Source: Desulfuromonadaceae bacterium (GTDB lineage: Bacteria; Desulfobacterota; Desulfuromonadia; Geobacterales; Pseudopelobacteraceae). From it: a DNA stretch of 33,625 nucleotides. Of this stretch, positions 1-8,639 are shown piece by piece. Both the position numbers and the translations under genes were made by a program. The notes below the pieces were generated by a model that was not told the origin of the DNA, did not search any database, and was given only the letters and a program-made list of their open reading frames with translations. The stretch lies in assembly GCA_028683435.1 (NCBI GenBank), contig JAQUIG010000031.1:1-33625 (forward strand), read 5' to 3'. Each line of letters starts with the position of its first letter. The stretch's first letter is position 1.

Positions 1-2462
1 GAAAAGTCCTTTTCGCCATGGAACAGCGGCAGATGCTCTTCAAGCGCCTTGATGACCTGCGCGGAGATATATTCCGCATGGTGCGCACCGGTGATGATGA
101 TAAAATCGTCACCACCGATATGGCCGCAAAAGCAGGAGAAGTCTGCACCGGATGTCCGCACAACGGCGGCGATGATTTCTCCGATTGCCTTGATGACCAC
201 ATCTCCCCGCTGAAAACCGTAATAATCGTTGTACGGCTTGAAATTGTCTATGTCGATATAGGCGATATCAAAACCTTTATCCGCCAGAAGCCGCTCGTTT
301 ATCTCGCGCTGGATGCTCTCGTTCCCCGGCAGGCCGGTCAGCGGGTTGGCACCTTTGGCCAGCGTCAGGTTGATATCGGTAATCGCACTGATGAAGCGGT
401 TGACATCCACAATCCCGTAATAGATCCCGCCCCGCGCAACACAGATGTTGTCTATCCGGATATCCACACCCTCCGACTGAATGGCCTTGGCGGCGTCTCT
501 GATGCTGGCATCCGCTTCAAATCCCAGTTTGACCGGTGCCATAAGGTCGCGCATCTTCTTTGAGTGGTTGATATGGTACGCGAAGCCGTTCATGCCGATG
601 ACATGCTCTTCAAAAAAGGTGGAGCGGTTGATGATGCCGACCGCGCAACAGCCGTCAACGACCGGCAACACCTGCAGGGCGGCATCGCTCTGAAAACGTT
701 TGAGAACGGCAGCAAGGTTGTCTGCGGGGCTCACCGGCACCACCTGAATAGAAATATCCCCTATATGCTCTGCGGTGGCATCCGCGCTGTCGCCACTATC
801 CGGGTGCACTGTTTCTCCCCTGCAGGAATGGGTTGCCACACCGATATTCCGGGGAGAGAGGTCAGGAGTCGAGACCGACAGTTCGCCCCCCGCCATGCCT
901 TGGACGACAAACGCCTCAAACTGCAGCGGGTCGAGCGGCCGGGCGAAATAGTACCCCTGTGCCTGCTGGCATTGACGCTGCCGCAGGAATTCAAGCTGTT
1001 CAACGGTCTCCACTCCCTCGGCGATCACATTCAGTTTCAGGGAGCGGGCCATCGCGACAATGGCGTCAACGATCGCCGCATCATCCGGGTCATTGACGAT
1101 ATCGCGGACAAATGACCGGTCAATCTTGATCGTATCGATCGGCAGATGCTTAAGGTAGGAGAGTGAAGAGTAGCCGGTGCCGAAATCATCCACCGAGATG
1201 CTGATGCCGAGCTCTTTCAGGCGCAGGAGCTTGCAGACCGTGTCGCTGCCATCTCCCATCAGGGCGCTCTCGGTCAGCTCCAATTCGAGATACTGCGGGT
1301 CCAAACCTGTTTCAGCGAGAATCTGCATCACCAGCGTCACAAACGCCTTGTCACACAGCTGGCGGGCAGAGAGATTGACGGAAACCCTGAGCTTCGGCAA
1401 TCCGGCATCCTGCCAGGCCCTGTTCTGGCGACACGCCTCCTTCAGCACGTATGTCCCAAGGCGCACGATCAGGCCATTCTCTTCTGCAACAGAGATAAAC
1501 CGGTCGGGCGGCACGATGCCATGTCCCGGTCGCCGCCAGCGCACAAGCGCCTCCATGCCGATGATATCCGTGCCGTTGATATCCATCTTGGGTTGATAGC
1601 AGAGATAAAATTCTTCTTCATCCAAGGCCCGGCGGAGGCCGTTTTCGATACTGAGGTGTTCAACGGCCTTCTGATTGAGTTCTTCGGAGTAATACTGAAA
1701 CATCTCACCGCTCTGGCGGGACTGATTCATCGCGATATGGGCATTTTGCAGCAGATTTTCGCTTGTCACGCCGTCAGTGGGAAAACAGGCGATGCCGAAA
1801 CAGGCAGGAATCATCGTTTCATCACCGCCGAGGAGGAGCGGCGTGGCAAAGACCTTCTGCAGCTTGTGCAAGATCATGGCAACATCCGTCTCCAACACGG
1901 TTCCCCCCAGCACGAGCACGAATTCATCGCGATGAATGCGGGCGACCGTATCATATTGACGTACCGTGGAAACGAGACGTTCCGCGATGGCACACACGAC
2001 TTCGCTGCCGCCGCGATGCCCATGGGCATCAACCACGGCTTTAAAGCCGGTCAGGCTGATATAGACAACAGCCGTTTTTTTACTCTTGCGGCTGTTGAAC
2101 GCGATGATCTGATTCAACCGGTCCAGCAGCAGATTGTGGTTGGGGAGCCCGGTTTCCCGGTCATAGTAGGCCAGTTTTTTTATCTCCTGCTCCGCCAGGT
2201 GAAACGTTTCCTCCGATGAGCGGAGCTGCCGGGCATAATGGCGTATCAACAGGTGCAGCAAACCGGCGGTAGCGACGATGAACAGAATCCCCTTCGCGAT
2301 GCCGATATATTCAAACTGCTGCAGATCCGTTACAACCCTAGCGGTCGCAGTATCTGAAAACAGTACCCAGACACTCCCGACACATGCATACAACAGCACA
2401 ATCCTTGCCGGAGAGAGATTATTATACGGCGCGGAAAAGACGTTGTTGGTTGTTACAGGCAT
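1..2462 (-). CDS. Membrane c-di-GMP protein, GGDEF-EAL-CBS-CBS-GGDEF (partial, 3' end outside window)
   Basis: About 820 codons are visible without a stop; the C-terminus lies beyond base 1. ATG at 2460-2462 follows GAGGGAGGG. Two hydrophobic segments (about residues 19-42 and 52-72) with a very short loop are followed by a first GGDEF-like domain (about 95-255) whose signature is HRDEF near residue 177, so this copy is probably not a cyclase. An EAL domain (about 270-515) keeps EALVRW, the SVNLSARQL Asn, ELELTES Glu, VDDFGTG Asp pair, IKIDRSF Lys and AEGVE Glu, so c-di-GMP phosphodiesterase activity is expected. A CBS pair (about 540-655) precedes a second GGDEF domain with GGDDF near residue 783, at the right end of the visible part. 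Family knowledge: CBS domains often bind adenylates. It is inferred to be an inner-membrane c-di-GMP enzyme; net activity is unknown. Confidence 0.93.
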   Translation of the reverse strand, partial: MPVTTNNVFSAPYNNLSPARIVLLYACVGSVWVLFSDTATARVVTDLQQFEYIGIAKGILFIVATAGLLHLLIRHYARQLRSSEETFHLAEQEIKKLAYYDRETGLPNHNLLLDRLNQIIAFNSRKSKKTAVVYISLTGFKAVVDAHGHRGGSEVVCAIAERLVSTVRQYDTVARIHRDEFVLVLGGTVLETDVAMILHKLQKVFATPLLLGGDETMIPACFGIACFPTDGVTSENLLQNAHIAMNQSRQSGEMFQYYSEELNQKAVEHLSIENGLRRALDEEEFYLCYQPKMDINGTDIIGMEALVRWRRPGHGIVPPDRFISVAEENGLIVRLGTYVLKEACRQNRAWQDAGLPKLRVSVNLSARQLCDKAFVTLVMQILAETGLDPQYLELELTESALMGDGSDTVCKLLRLKELGISISVDDFGTGYSSLSYLKHLPIDTIKIDRSFVRDIVNDPDDAAIVDAIVAMARSLKLNVIAEGVETVEQLEFLRQRQCQQAQGYYFARPLDPLQFEAFVVQGMAGGELSVSTPDLSPRNIGVATHSCRGETVHPDSGDSADATAEHIGDISIQVVPVSPADNLAAVLKRFQSDAALQVLPVVDGCCAVGIINRSTFFEEHVIGMNGFAYHINHSKKMRDLMAPVKLGFEADASIRDAAKAIQSEGVDIRIDNICVARGGIYYGIVDVNRFISAITDINLTLAKGANPLTGLPGNESIQREINERLLADKGFDIAYIDIDNFKPYNDYYGFQRGDVVIKAIGEIIAAVVRTSGADFSCFCGHIGGDDFIIITGAHHAEYISAQVIKALEEHLPLFHGEKDF

Positions 2463-2632
2463 AGCGGCAAACCCTCCCTCGGTATCACGGCATATACGAC
2501 CATTTGACAGGACATGTAGTGCAGCCGGATAGTACACTGATTTAAAGAGGGGCAGCGTTACAAGTAGGCAAGGATAGTGTGACGGTTTGATGGTGAGAGT
2601 CTGGGAAGGTTGCGTGACGCTGAATACGTTTG

Positions 2633-4162
2633 TTATGATGTCACAAAGACAACGGTGCTGCCGAAAGCCTTTTCAAAGAGATCTTTCTTGGTGTTGGCAC
2701 CAAAAATCTCTACCGAGATATCTTCCGAGGCGGTCAGGCCGAGCGTCACCGTTGTGCCGCTAAACAGGCAGGAAACCTTCTGAACCACACTGTTCCTGCG
2801 CCGGTCGAGCCCGTCAGCCAGACGCAAAATGCCGCCCAGGCGGGCCACGATCAGCTGATCCTTTTCCTTTAAGCTCTGGAAGGCGTCATGTTTTCGTTTG
2901 GGGATAGATTTGCGGTGATAGCGGGCAATCTGTGCGATCAATTCCCGTTCACGCGGGGTGAAACCGAACAGCTCGGCGTGGCGGATGAGGTGGTAGGAGT
3001 GTTTGTGGTGGCTGCCGTAGCTGATGAAATAACCGCTGTCGTGGAGAATGGCCGCCGCCTCAAGAAGTTTTTTCTCTGACGGCTTTAACCCGAAGGGAAG
3101 CGCCATGGCATCAAAAATCGAGAGCGCCATGCCAGCCACCTGAGTAGCATGCTGTTCGTCAACGTGGCAGGACGCGGCAAAATCCTTGACGGAGTCTCTC
3201 CACGTAGGCGGGGTACTGGTACCGGCTGCAAACCCGAGCCGCTTCATCGCCCTGATGAGTAACCCCTCACGAATTCCCCGTTCATTGACCAGCACCCGAT
3301 TCGCTTCGAAAAAGCGCATCAGTTCGTCGATCACCACCACCCCCGCCACGATGATGTCGGCCCGGTCCTGGTTAAGCCCGGAAATGGTCCGGCGCCCTTT
3401 CAGATCCATGTGGGTCATCATCGCAAGCAGGTGGACAACTTCTGCATGGAGCACCTCGGACCCATGAATGGATACGTAGTTATCCTTGCGCATCTGCATG
3501 GCCATACAGCCGAGTGCCGTCAGGGTTCCACCCGACCCGATCAAGGTGTCGACGGAAATCCGCTTTCCGGTGAAAGTGCGTTTGAGACTCTCCCTGATAT
3601 GACGCTGGAGTTTCCGCAGTTCGTTCTCGGCTATCGGATCGCTCTTCAGAAACCGGTCGGTCATGACAATAGCACCGAGGTCGATGGAATAGAACTCTTC
3701 CACATGGTTCCCATACGCCGTGACAATTTCGACGCTCCCGCCGCCGATATCTACCATGGCATAGCGCTTTCCGTACATATCGAAGTTGGCCAGGGCGGAC
3801 GCAGCCGTCAGTTCGGCCTCTTCTTCACCGGAGATGACCTTGATCTCGTGACCAAGTTCTTTCGAAAGTGCTGCAATCAGCTCCGTGCCGTTGGTTGCGC
3901 TTCTGACGGCGCTGGTGGCAACCGCCTCGACCGCTTCGACATTCAATCCGGTCACAAGCTGCTGAAACCGCCTTATGGCTTCAATAGCGCGGGTCGAGGC
4001 CTCATCGGAGATCATGCCGGTCATGGCCAGCCGCCCCCCAAGACGCACCGTTGCCTTCTCGTCATCCAGTATCCTGAATTTGCCATCTTTGGAGGCATCA
4101 GCAATGATACAGCGGAAAGAGTTGGAACCTATATCAATGGCGGCGATGCGCGGCTTTTTCAT
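2633..4162 (-). CDS. ppx: Ppx/GppA family exopolyphosphatase / pppGpp phosphatase with HD domain
   Basis: A 509-residue member of the Ppx/GppA family, which removes terminal phosphate from polyphosphate or converts pppGpp to ppGpp. The actin-like phosphate-binding motifs are visible: DIGSNSFR (residues 10-17), SGEEEAEL (111-118), DIGGGSVEIV (138-147) and GSGGTLTALG (209-218). The C-terminal third is an HD-type helical domain (H339, HD at 374-375, D450 in RLADGLDR), as in the long Ppx form rather than the short one. ATG at 4160-4162 follows AAGGGGAT; the gene starts 8 bases after the CHAD gene ends, so the two are probably co-transcribed. Which substrate dominates cannot be read from the sequence; polyphosphate is favoured by the CHAD neighbour. 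Confidence 0.93.
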   Translation of the reverse strand: MKKPRIAAIDIGSNSFRCIIADASKDGKFRILDDEKATVRLGGRLAMTGMISDEASTRAIEAIRRFQQLVTGLNVEAVEAVATSAVRSATNGTELIAALSKELGHEIKVISGEEEAELTAASALANFDMYGKRYAMVDIGGGSVEIVTAYGNHVEEFYSIDLGAIVMTDRFLKSDPIAENELRKLQRHIRESLKRTFTGKRISVDTLIGSGGTLTALGCMAMQMRKDNYVSIHGSEVLHAEVVHLLAMMTHMDLKGRRTISGLNQDRADIIVAGVVVIDELMRFFEANRVLVNERGIREGLLIRAMKRLGFAAGTSTPPTWRDSVKDFAASCHVDEQHATQVAGMALSIFDAMALPFGLKPSEKKLLEAAAILHDSGYFISYGSHHKHSYHLIRHAELFGFTPRERELIAQIARYHRKSIPKRKHDAFQSLKEKDQLIVARLGGILRLADGLDRRRNSVVQKVSCLFSGTTVTLGLTASEDISVEIFGANTKKDLFEKAFGSTVVFVTS

Positions 4163-4170
4163 GTATCCCC

Positions 4171-5115
4171 TTAAAATGTGTAGGTAAGCGGCTTACGCTC
4201 GACAAGCTCTGTGAACTCTTTCAGCATGTGCGCATCGTCTGCCAGGAGGGCCGCTCTCGCATGCTCTCGCTCATGGGAGGGGAGTCTCAGATCGCCGAGC
4301 AGTGCCTCAAACACGGTAATATCATTCATCCGCCCCAGGATCGATTGGTATTCTTTGAGCAGTTCCAGAAATTGTGTGTAATCACGATCGAGGATCGTGG
4401 CAACAATCTCGAAGAAGTAGCGCCATTTTTTGACGGCAATCCGCAGGGCGTGGCGTAATGCACGCTGCTCCGGCGGCATAGAAACGGCAAGTAACCGGCG
4501 TATCGGCTGGTACTGCCTGATTGAAACATCTGAGAAATAGGCCGGAAGAGAGATGTTGCGCCGTTTGGAGATGGAAACCTCATTCAGTCCTGCAACCATC
4601 TGCCGTACCATCCGGTCAAGATGGCGATGGTCAAAGGCCTTGAGCGCTTTTCTTATCCGCTTCAACTCTCCGGTGCGCCGCTTGGAAAGCGCCAGAAAAA
4701 GCGTACTGCCGGTTGAAGCTTCAGCCTGAAGATGCGACCGGAAGAACAGCTCTGCTTCGTCAATATTGCGCAGGCCGCCCAAAGTCCGGGTAAGCGTACG
4801 GATGCGTTTCCTCAGCACTGTTTTTGGGCCTTTCGGCACAAAAGGATAAAACAGTTCCAGCGCCGCTCTGAAACGGCGTGATGCGACTCGGAGGTCATGG
4901 ATGTCGTCCGGATCGGAGGTTTTTATGACCGTACGTCGGAGCCGAAGCAACTCTTCCCATTGGGCAAAGAAAACACCCCTGGAACGATCCAGAATGGTCG
5001 CCGGGTCAGGACATGGCAGGTTCGCAAGCGAGACGTCATTTTCTGCGTATTTCCGGGAGGAAATAGCTGCATTAACGCACGTATCCTGTTTATAAGAGCT
5101 CGGCTTTGGCGGCAT
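4171..5115 (-). CDS. CHAD domain protein
   Basis: This 314-residue protein has the CHAD signature near its start: HDLRVASRRFRAALEL (residues 73-88), with the conserved His and a run of Arg, followed by Arg/Lys-rich helices throughout. CHAD (conserved histidine alpha-helical) domains are basic helical bundles known to bind inorganic polyphosphate. No signal peptide or membrane segment is seen, so it is probably cytoplasmic or granule-associated. ATG at 5113-5115 lies 9 bases after the sixA stop; the ribosome site is weak, suggesting translational coupling. Its place between sixA and ppx supports a role in polyphosphate or phosphate housekeeping (inference). Confidence 0.9.
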   Translation of the reverse strand: MPPKPSSYKQDTCVNAAISSRKYAENDVSLANLPCPDPATILDRSRGVFFAQWEELLRLRRTVIKTSDPDDIHDLRVASRRFRAALELFYPFVPKGPKTVLRKRIRTLTRTLGGLRNIDEAELFFRSHLQAEASTGSTLFLALSKRRTGELKRIRKALKAFDHRHLDRMVRQMVAGLNEVSISKRRNISLPAYFSDVSIRQYQPIRRLLAVSMPPEQRALRHALRIAVKKWRYFFEIVATILDRDYTQFLELLKEYQSILGRMNDITVFEALLGDLRLPSHEREHARAALLADDAHMLKEFTELVERKPLTYTF

Positions 5116-5124
5116 CGGTTCCGG

Positions 5125-5640
5125 CTACTGTTGCGGAAATGCTTTTAAGAATGAGGTGGTCCTTTTATTGCCGGGGACCAGATACCAAAGAAAAGCGGCC
5201 GGCTTAACATTCGAATCAGGGTCAAGTTTCACCGTCACGCAGGATCCTTTTTTCAACGAAATCACCGCATCCTCGCGACCAAGCAACGAGGCGACCAATG
5301 AACCAAGCTGCGGTTCGTGGCCAACCAGCATGACACGCTTAGCATCCTTGCAGCTCTTCAGGTGGGTGACCAGCTCACCGATGTCGCCCCCCGGCAGGAG
5401 AAGCCCACTGGCGACCACGACATTTTTTCGGCAGGCCTTTTCAGCGGCGATTTCGGCTGTTTGTACCGCACGGGTCAGTGGACTGGTTATGGTCAGCCGC
5501 GGTTTCGGGCCGAATTTGGCAATTGAGGAGCTCACTTTTTTAACCGCCACCCTTCCTTTTTCGGTGAGATAGCGCCACTCGTCCTGTAATGAGTCGCTAC
5601 CTTCCACCGCTTCAGCGTGCCGCATAACATACAGAATCAT
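5125..5640 (-). CDS. sixA: SixA-type phosphohistidine phosphatase (histidine phosphatase superfamily)
   Basis: A 171-residue small phosphatase with the N-terminal catalytic RHA motif (MRHAEAVEG, residues 6-14, where the superfamily has RHG or RHA), SPLTRAVQTAEI for the second Arg, and VGHEPQLG with the second catalytic His. SixA enzymes dephosphorylate phosphohistidine, in E. coli on the phosphotransferase-system relay. The start is ATG at 5640 because GGAGG sits 5 bases upstream; an in-frame TTG at 5652 overlaps that ribosome site and is unlikely. It is first in the sixA-CHAD-ppx operon, behind a good promoter. The real substrate here is unknown. Confidence 0.92.
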   Translation of the reverse strand: MILYVMRHAEAVEGSDSLQDEWRYLTEKGRVAVKKVSSSIAKFGPKPRLTITSPLTRAVQTAEIAAEKACRKNVVVASGLLLPGGDIGELVTHLKSCKDAKRVMLVGHEPQLGSLVASLLGREDAVISLKKGSCVTVKLDPDSNVKPAAFLWYLVPGNKRTTSFLKAFPQQ

Positions 5641-5672
5641 AGCATCCTCCAAGTTGTGGTAATAAAAAACAG

Positions 5673-5700
5673 AGTATAGACCACATCACGTTAAAGGCAA
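5673..5700 (-). promoter_or_regulatory. Promoter of sixA-CHAD-ppx operon
   Basis: On the minus strand, TTGCCT (5695-5700) is separated by 16 bases from TATACT (5673-5678), close to the sigma-70 consensus. It lies about 35 bases upstream of the sixA ATG, and no other gene lies between. Confidence 0.6.
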
Positions 5701-5770
5701 CATCTGCAACGAATATTCACCTGATTGTAACATTCGGCATCAACGTTCAGCCAATCTTTCAAGCCGCATC

Positions 5771-5804
5771 AAAACAGCCGACCAATTCGAGGTCGGCTGT
5801 TTTT
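5771..5804. terminator. Bidirectional intrinsic terminator
   Basis: Inverted repeat AAAACAGCCGACC / GGTCGGCTGTTTT around a 7-base loop, flanked by a T run on the plus strand and a TTTT on the minus strand. It lies 13 bases past the stop of the minus-strand DUF6178-like gene, which it most likely terminates, isolating it from the sixA operon. Confidence 0.85.
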
Positions 5805-5816
5805 ACTCTATCGTCA

Positions 5817-7091
5817 TTATCCCCGTTCTGCCAGAAAATCAGACATATTCCTTACGTCCTGCAGCTCCCGGAATTCCCTGTAGCCATCAATACCGTCGGC
5901 GTCAAGCCCACGATAGTAGCGTGGCCTGGCGGTTTTCAGCCCTGACAGGGCTTTGCCGGTGGCATAATCCGCATCACTGAGTTTATCTGCCCGGTACTTC
6001 AGGTCGAGTACCAGACTGAACCCCAGTTGGAACAATCTTTTCAGATATTCGCCGGTAATGATTTCTGCTCCCTTCGCTTCATCCCCCTCGCTCAGGTACT
6101 CCAGAGCAATGTTCACATAACCGTAAACCCGCTCGACTACCGACCTCATCTGCTCCATGTCGGCAAGATGCGCTTCATCGGCCACCAGTGCGGTATTGAT
6201 CAGATAATTGAGCTCCATGCGAAACAGTTCCGAGTCCGTCAGGATAATAACCCTTTCCAGGAACGTCTTGCCGGTCAAAAAAGTCTTGGGGAGAGTGATT
6301 GCTTCAACCGTCTGTAGCAGCTCTTTGTTGCGTCCCGGTGTAAACGTGGCCGGGTTGATACGGGAATAGATCTCAAGCGCCTCGTCATGGGGAGGAAACC
6401 CCAGATCGGCAAGGCGCCCCGATTTTATGTGACAGCATTCCTCCTCTGACTCTATATCAACTTCGCCGCTCACACTTTCCATGAGCGACGCGTACAGGGG
6501 ATTATCCAGGCGGCAAATCAGTTCCAGGAAGGAGCCGATCGTCGCCGCATGTTCGGGGTGCTTGAATTTTATCAGGAACACATCGTCAAAGGTGTGGTCC
6601 CAATCGGTCTGGCGCTCTTCATCGGTGTTGATATCGCCGATACCACCCGCGACAACAAGCTCCCTTCCCAGAAAAAGAGAGAGGAGATTGAAATCCAGAT
6701 GCGGGAGTAATTCCAGGAAATGCTCTTCACTCCCCTTCATAATATACCCCAGATATTCTACCGCCTTATCTTCCGAGAACGACCAGCCGCGCCAGAGCTC
6801 CATATCCAGGATGAAAACGCACTGTTCCGGACTTGCCAGCCCCAGCAGGTCCATGGCGTCAGGACCGCCGTTTTCCTTAAAAAGCCAGTAGAACTCATGA
6901 GGCTGCATGGCTCGAGCCAGCTTCCTGCCGTCCGGATTTCCCAGAATCAGGGCCAGCCTCTCCTTAGGGAGCACCCCGTCAAGATAGACCCGTTTGTCGT
7001 CAAAAGGAAGTTTACGGAAATCTTCCTCTCCAATTCTTACACTCTTCACCGCTGCCGTTCCTGTACCTATTTCAGTCATGCAATTTTTCAC
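5817..7091 (-). CDS. DUF6178-like protein of unknown function
   Basis: A 424-residue soluble, acidic, leucine-rich protein with no signal peptide, membrane span or catalytic motif that I recognise. It resembles the DUF6178 family found in Geobacter relatives; that is recognition from memory rather than a search. Features include an N-terminal region with FDDKRVYLDGVLPKERLALI (about residues 30-49) suggestive of helical repeats, and a WRGWSFSEDKAVEYLG segment near 115. The start is GTG at 7089-7091, since AAGGAG lies 8 bases upstream; an ATG four codons later is too far from it. It is a single-gene unit: the hup gene diverges upstream and a terminator follows. No function is proposed. Confidence 0.8.
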   Translation of the reverse strand: MKNCMTEIGTGTAAVKSVRIGEEDFRKLPFDDKRVYLDGVLPKERLALILGNPDGRKLARAMQPHEFYWLFKENGGPDAMDLLGLASPEQCVFILDMELWRGWSFSEDKAVEYLGYIMKGSEEHFLELLPHLDFNLLSLFLGRELVVAGGIGDINTDEERQTDWDHTFDDVFLIKFKHPEHAATIGSFLELICRLDNPLYASLMESVSGEVDIESEEECCHIKSGRLADLGFPPHDEALEIYSRINPATFTPGRNKELLQTVEAITLPKTFLTGKTFLERVIILTDSELFRMELNYLINTALVADEAHLADMEQMRSVVERVYGYVNIALEYLSEGDEAKGAEIITGEYLKRLFQLGFSLVLDLKYRADKLSDADYATGKALSGLKTARPRYYRGLDADGIDGYREFRELQDVRNMSDFLAERG

Positions 7092-7216
7092 GATGTATTC
7101 TCCTTGTTACACATAATCCGGTGGCCGCTTTCCATGATAGCATCTTTTTCAAGGAGTCTGTCAGAAAGGCGTTAAAGCGGCCAAGGTGGACAAAATGATT
7201 CGTTATAAGCGTTCTG

Positions 7217-7245
7217 TTGAATGGACGGACTAAACGTGTTATTAC
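7217..7245 (+). promoter_or_regulatory. Possible hup promoter
   Basis: TTGAAT (7217-7222), 17-base spacer, TATTAC (7240-7245), about 60 bases before the hup ATG. This is a moderate match to the sigma-70 consensus and the best candidate in this spacer. Confidence 0.4.
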
Positions 7246-7308
7246 AGTCGCGGAAACGAAACAGATAATTCTGGGGATAGCATCCCTGACAAAAACCAAG
7301 GAGGCAAT

Positions 7309-7575
7309 ATGACAAAAGCAGAATTTGTGGCAAAAGTGGCAGAGGAACTGGACGTACCAAAAAACGTCGCGGCAGAAACCGTGGACGCGTTTATTTCGGT
7401 CACAACCAAACTGCTGAAGGCCGGTGACAAGATCACATTCCCCGGTTTCGGCACATTCAGTGTTTCAGAACGGGCTGCCCGTAAAGGCCGCAATCCTCAG
7501 ACCGGTGCAGAACTGCAGATCGCCGCATCTAAAAGCGGCAAATTTTCAGCAGGCAAGGATTTGAAAGGATTGTAA
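7309..7575 (+). CDS. hup: HU family DNA-binding protein
   Basis: At 88 residues it matches the usual HU length (about 90). It has the N-terminal helical dimerisation part (MTKAEFVAKVAEEL) and the conserved FPGFGTFSVSERAARKGRNP segment leading into the DNA-binding arm, ending in the typical KAGKDLK-like tail. HU bends and compacts DNA as a nucleoid protein. AAGGAGG lies 6 bases upstream of the ATG. It stands alone on the plus strand, diverges from the DUF6178-like gene, and ends at a strong hairpin. Genomes of this group often carry several HU paralogues, so the exact subtype is open. Confidence 0.96.
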   Translation: MTKAEFVAKVAEELDVPKNVAAETVDAFISVTTKLLKAGDKITFPGFGTFSVSERAARKGRNPQTGAELQIAASKSGKFSAGKDLKGL

Positions 7576-7624
7576 GGAAGGATTGAGAAAAACCGGCTCG
7601 TTTTATGGCGTATCGTTATTTGAG

Positions 7625-7661
7625 AAGGCTGCACCTGATGGTGCAGCCTTCACTGTTTTTT
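7625..7661. terminator. Terminator shared by hup and yaiI
   Basis: Perfect 11-bp stem AAGGCTGCACC / GGTGCAGCCTT with loop TGAT, followed on the plus strand by CACTG and six T. The yaiI stop codon begins at the right foot of the stem, so the convergent genes appear to share this element. Confidence 0.8.
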
Positions 7662-8111
7662 CCCACGCAGCATCTGCGTCAGCATACGGTCGAGAGAGGA
7701 GGCAAAGCGCTGCCGGTCGGTGAGGCTGAACTGCCCCGGCCCGCCTTGGGCAAATCCTTCCGAGCGAAGCTCCATCATCAGGTCGCGCATGGAAAGCCGC
7801 TCTCCGACATTCTCTTCGGTATAAAGTTCACCGCGAGGATCCAGTGCAATGCCGCCCTTGGCAACGATTCTGGCCGCCAGGGGGATATCGGCAGTGATCA
7901 CCAGATCTTCCGGGGCAGCATGTTCGGCAATATAGTCATCGGCGACATCAAAGCCGTCAGCGACAACAATCGATTCAATCAAAGCAGTATTGTGCTTACT
8001 CAGACTCTTGTTTGCCACCAGCAGCACAGGAAGGTTGAGTCTTTCGGAGGCACGAAAAATGATCTCCTTGATCACCCGTGGGCAGGCATCGGCGTCAATC
8101 CATATTTTCAA
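7650..8111 (-). CDS. yaiI: YaiI/YqxD family protein (DUF188, UPF0178)
   Basis: A 153-residue protein with the full family pattern: IWIDADACP at the N-terminus, a central [31 protein letters not shown], and [12 protein letters not shown]. These acidic clusters resemble a PIN-like nuclease fold, but the biochemical role of the family is not established. The start appears to be TTG at 8109-8111, just before [10 protein letters not shown], with GAGAGG about 8 bases upstream; no in-frame ATG gives the full motif. It converges on hup and shares its terminator. Confidence 0.93.
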   Translation of the reverse strand: MKIWIDADACPRVIKEIIFRASERLNLPVLLVANKSLSKHNTALIESIVVADGFDVADDYIAEHAAPEDLVITADIPLAARIVAKGGIALDPRGELYTEENVGERLSMRDLMMELRSEGFAQGGPGQFSLTDRQRFASSLDRMLTQMLRGKKQ

Positions 8112-8407
8112 GATGCGACCTCTCGGTTAAGCTGTTTTTTGAAAATGCAGCGGTATGCGGTATCTTCATGGTCTTTATTTCCAGCTTCGTATCTTTACCA
8201 CAATCCGGCTCATATTCCATGACCTGTTTTTTAGTTACCCGTTGATATAGTGCCTATTTTTTAGCTTTTCACCGGGCAGGCTGTTTCAGACCTGATTGCA
8301 AACCTGTATAAAATAATTATTGACACATGATTTCAGCCAGTTACGCGCCGTGCATATTCACTGTGCAAACCGATAAAGAGCTGGATTTTATATGACATTT
8401 TTGGAAC

Positions 8408-8451
8408 ATATCCACAGTTTCAACAGGGTTATCCACAGTTTTTGTGGATAG
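8408..8451. promoter_or_regulatory. Cluster of three DnaA-box-like sites
   Basis: TTATCCACA at 8429-8437 is a perfect consensus DnaA box. ATATCCACA at 8408-8416 has one mismatch in the same direction, and TGTGGATAG at 8443-8451 is the reverse orientation with one mismatch. Boxes two and three face each other across five T. No dnaA or dnaN gene is nearby, so the role is unknown. Confidence 0.55.
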
Positions 8452-8639
8452 TATTCAATACTCGAAATAACAGTTACTTGAACCGTATTTAATGCTGGCG
8501 GCATGATGATGTCAGAAAAATTTACATGAATCTTCATTTGCAGTTTTGATTGCCGAGACCCTTGATGAAATCAATCAGCAGCACGGGAAAAGGGCTCAGC
8601 GAGTTACTCATTTTCAGCGCGGCGTATCAATTTACCCTC

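Noticed and set aside
18..2219. Several long plus-strand open frames
   Set aside because: They lie opposite the GGDEF-EAL-CBS-GGDEF gene, whose minus-strand frame carries recognisable motifs throughout. They are mirror frames in GC-rich coding DNA.
3410..4174. A 254-codon plus-strand frame
   Set aside because: It is antisense to ppx, which has full family motifs; the frame shows no ribosome site or family resemblance.
8094..8221. A 41-codon minus-strand frame overlapping the yaiI start
   Set aside because: No clear ribosome site and no recognisable feature; a leader peptide cannot be argued.
8546..8620. Short peptide ETLDEINQQHGK resembling the INxRFG tail of Y-family polymerases
   Set aside because: The match is about ten residues with no supporting sequence upstream. 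It could be a polymerase remnant but is too weak to call.
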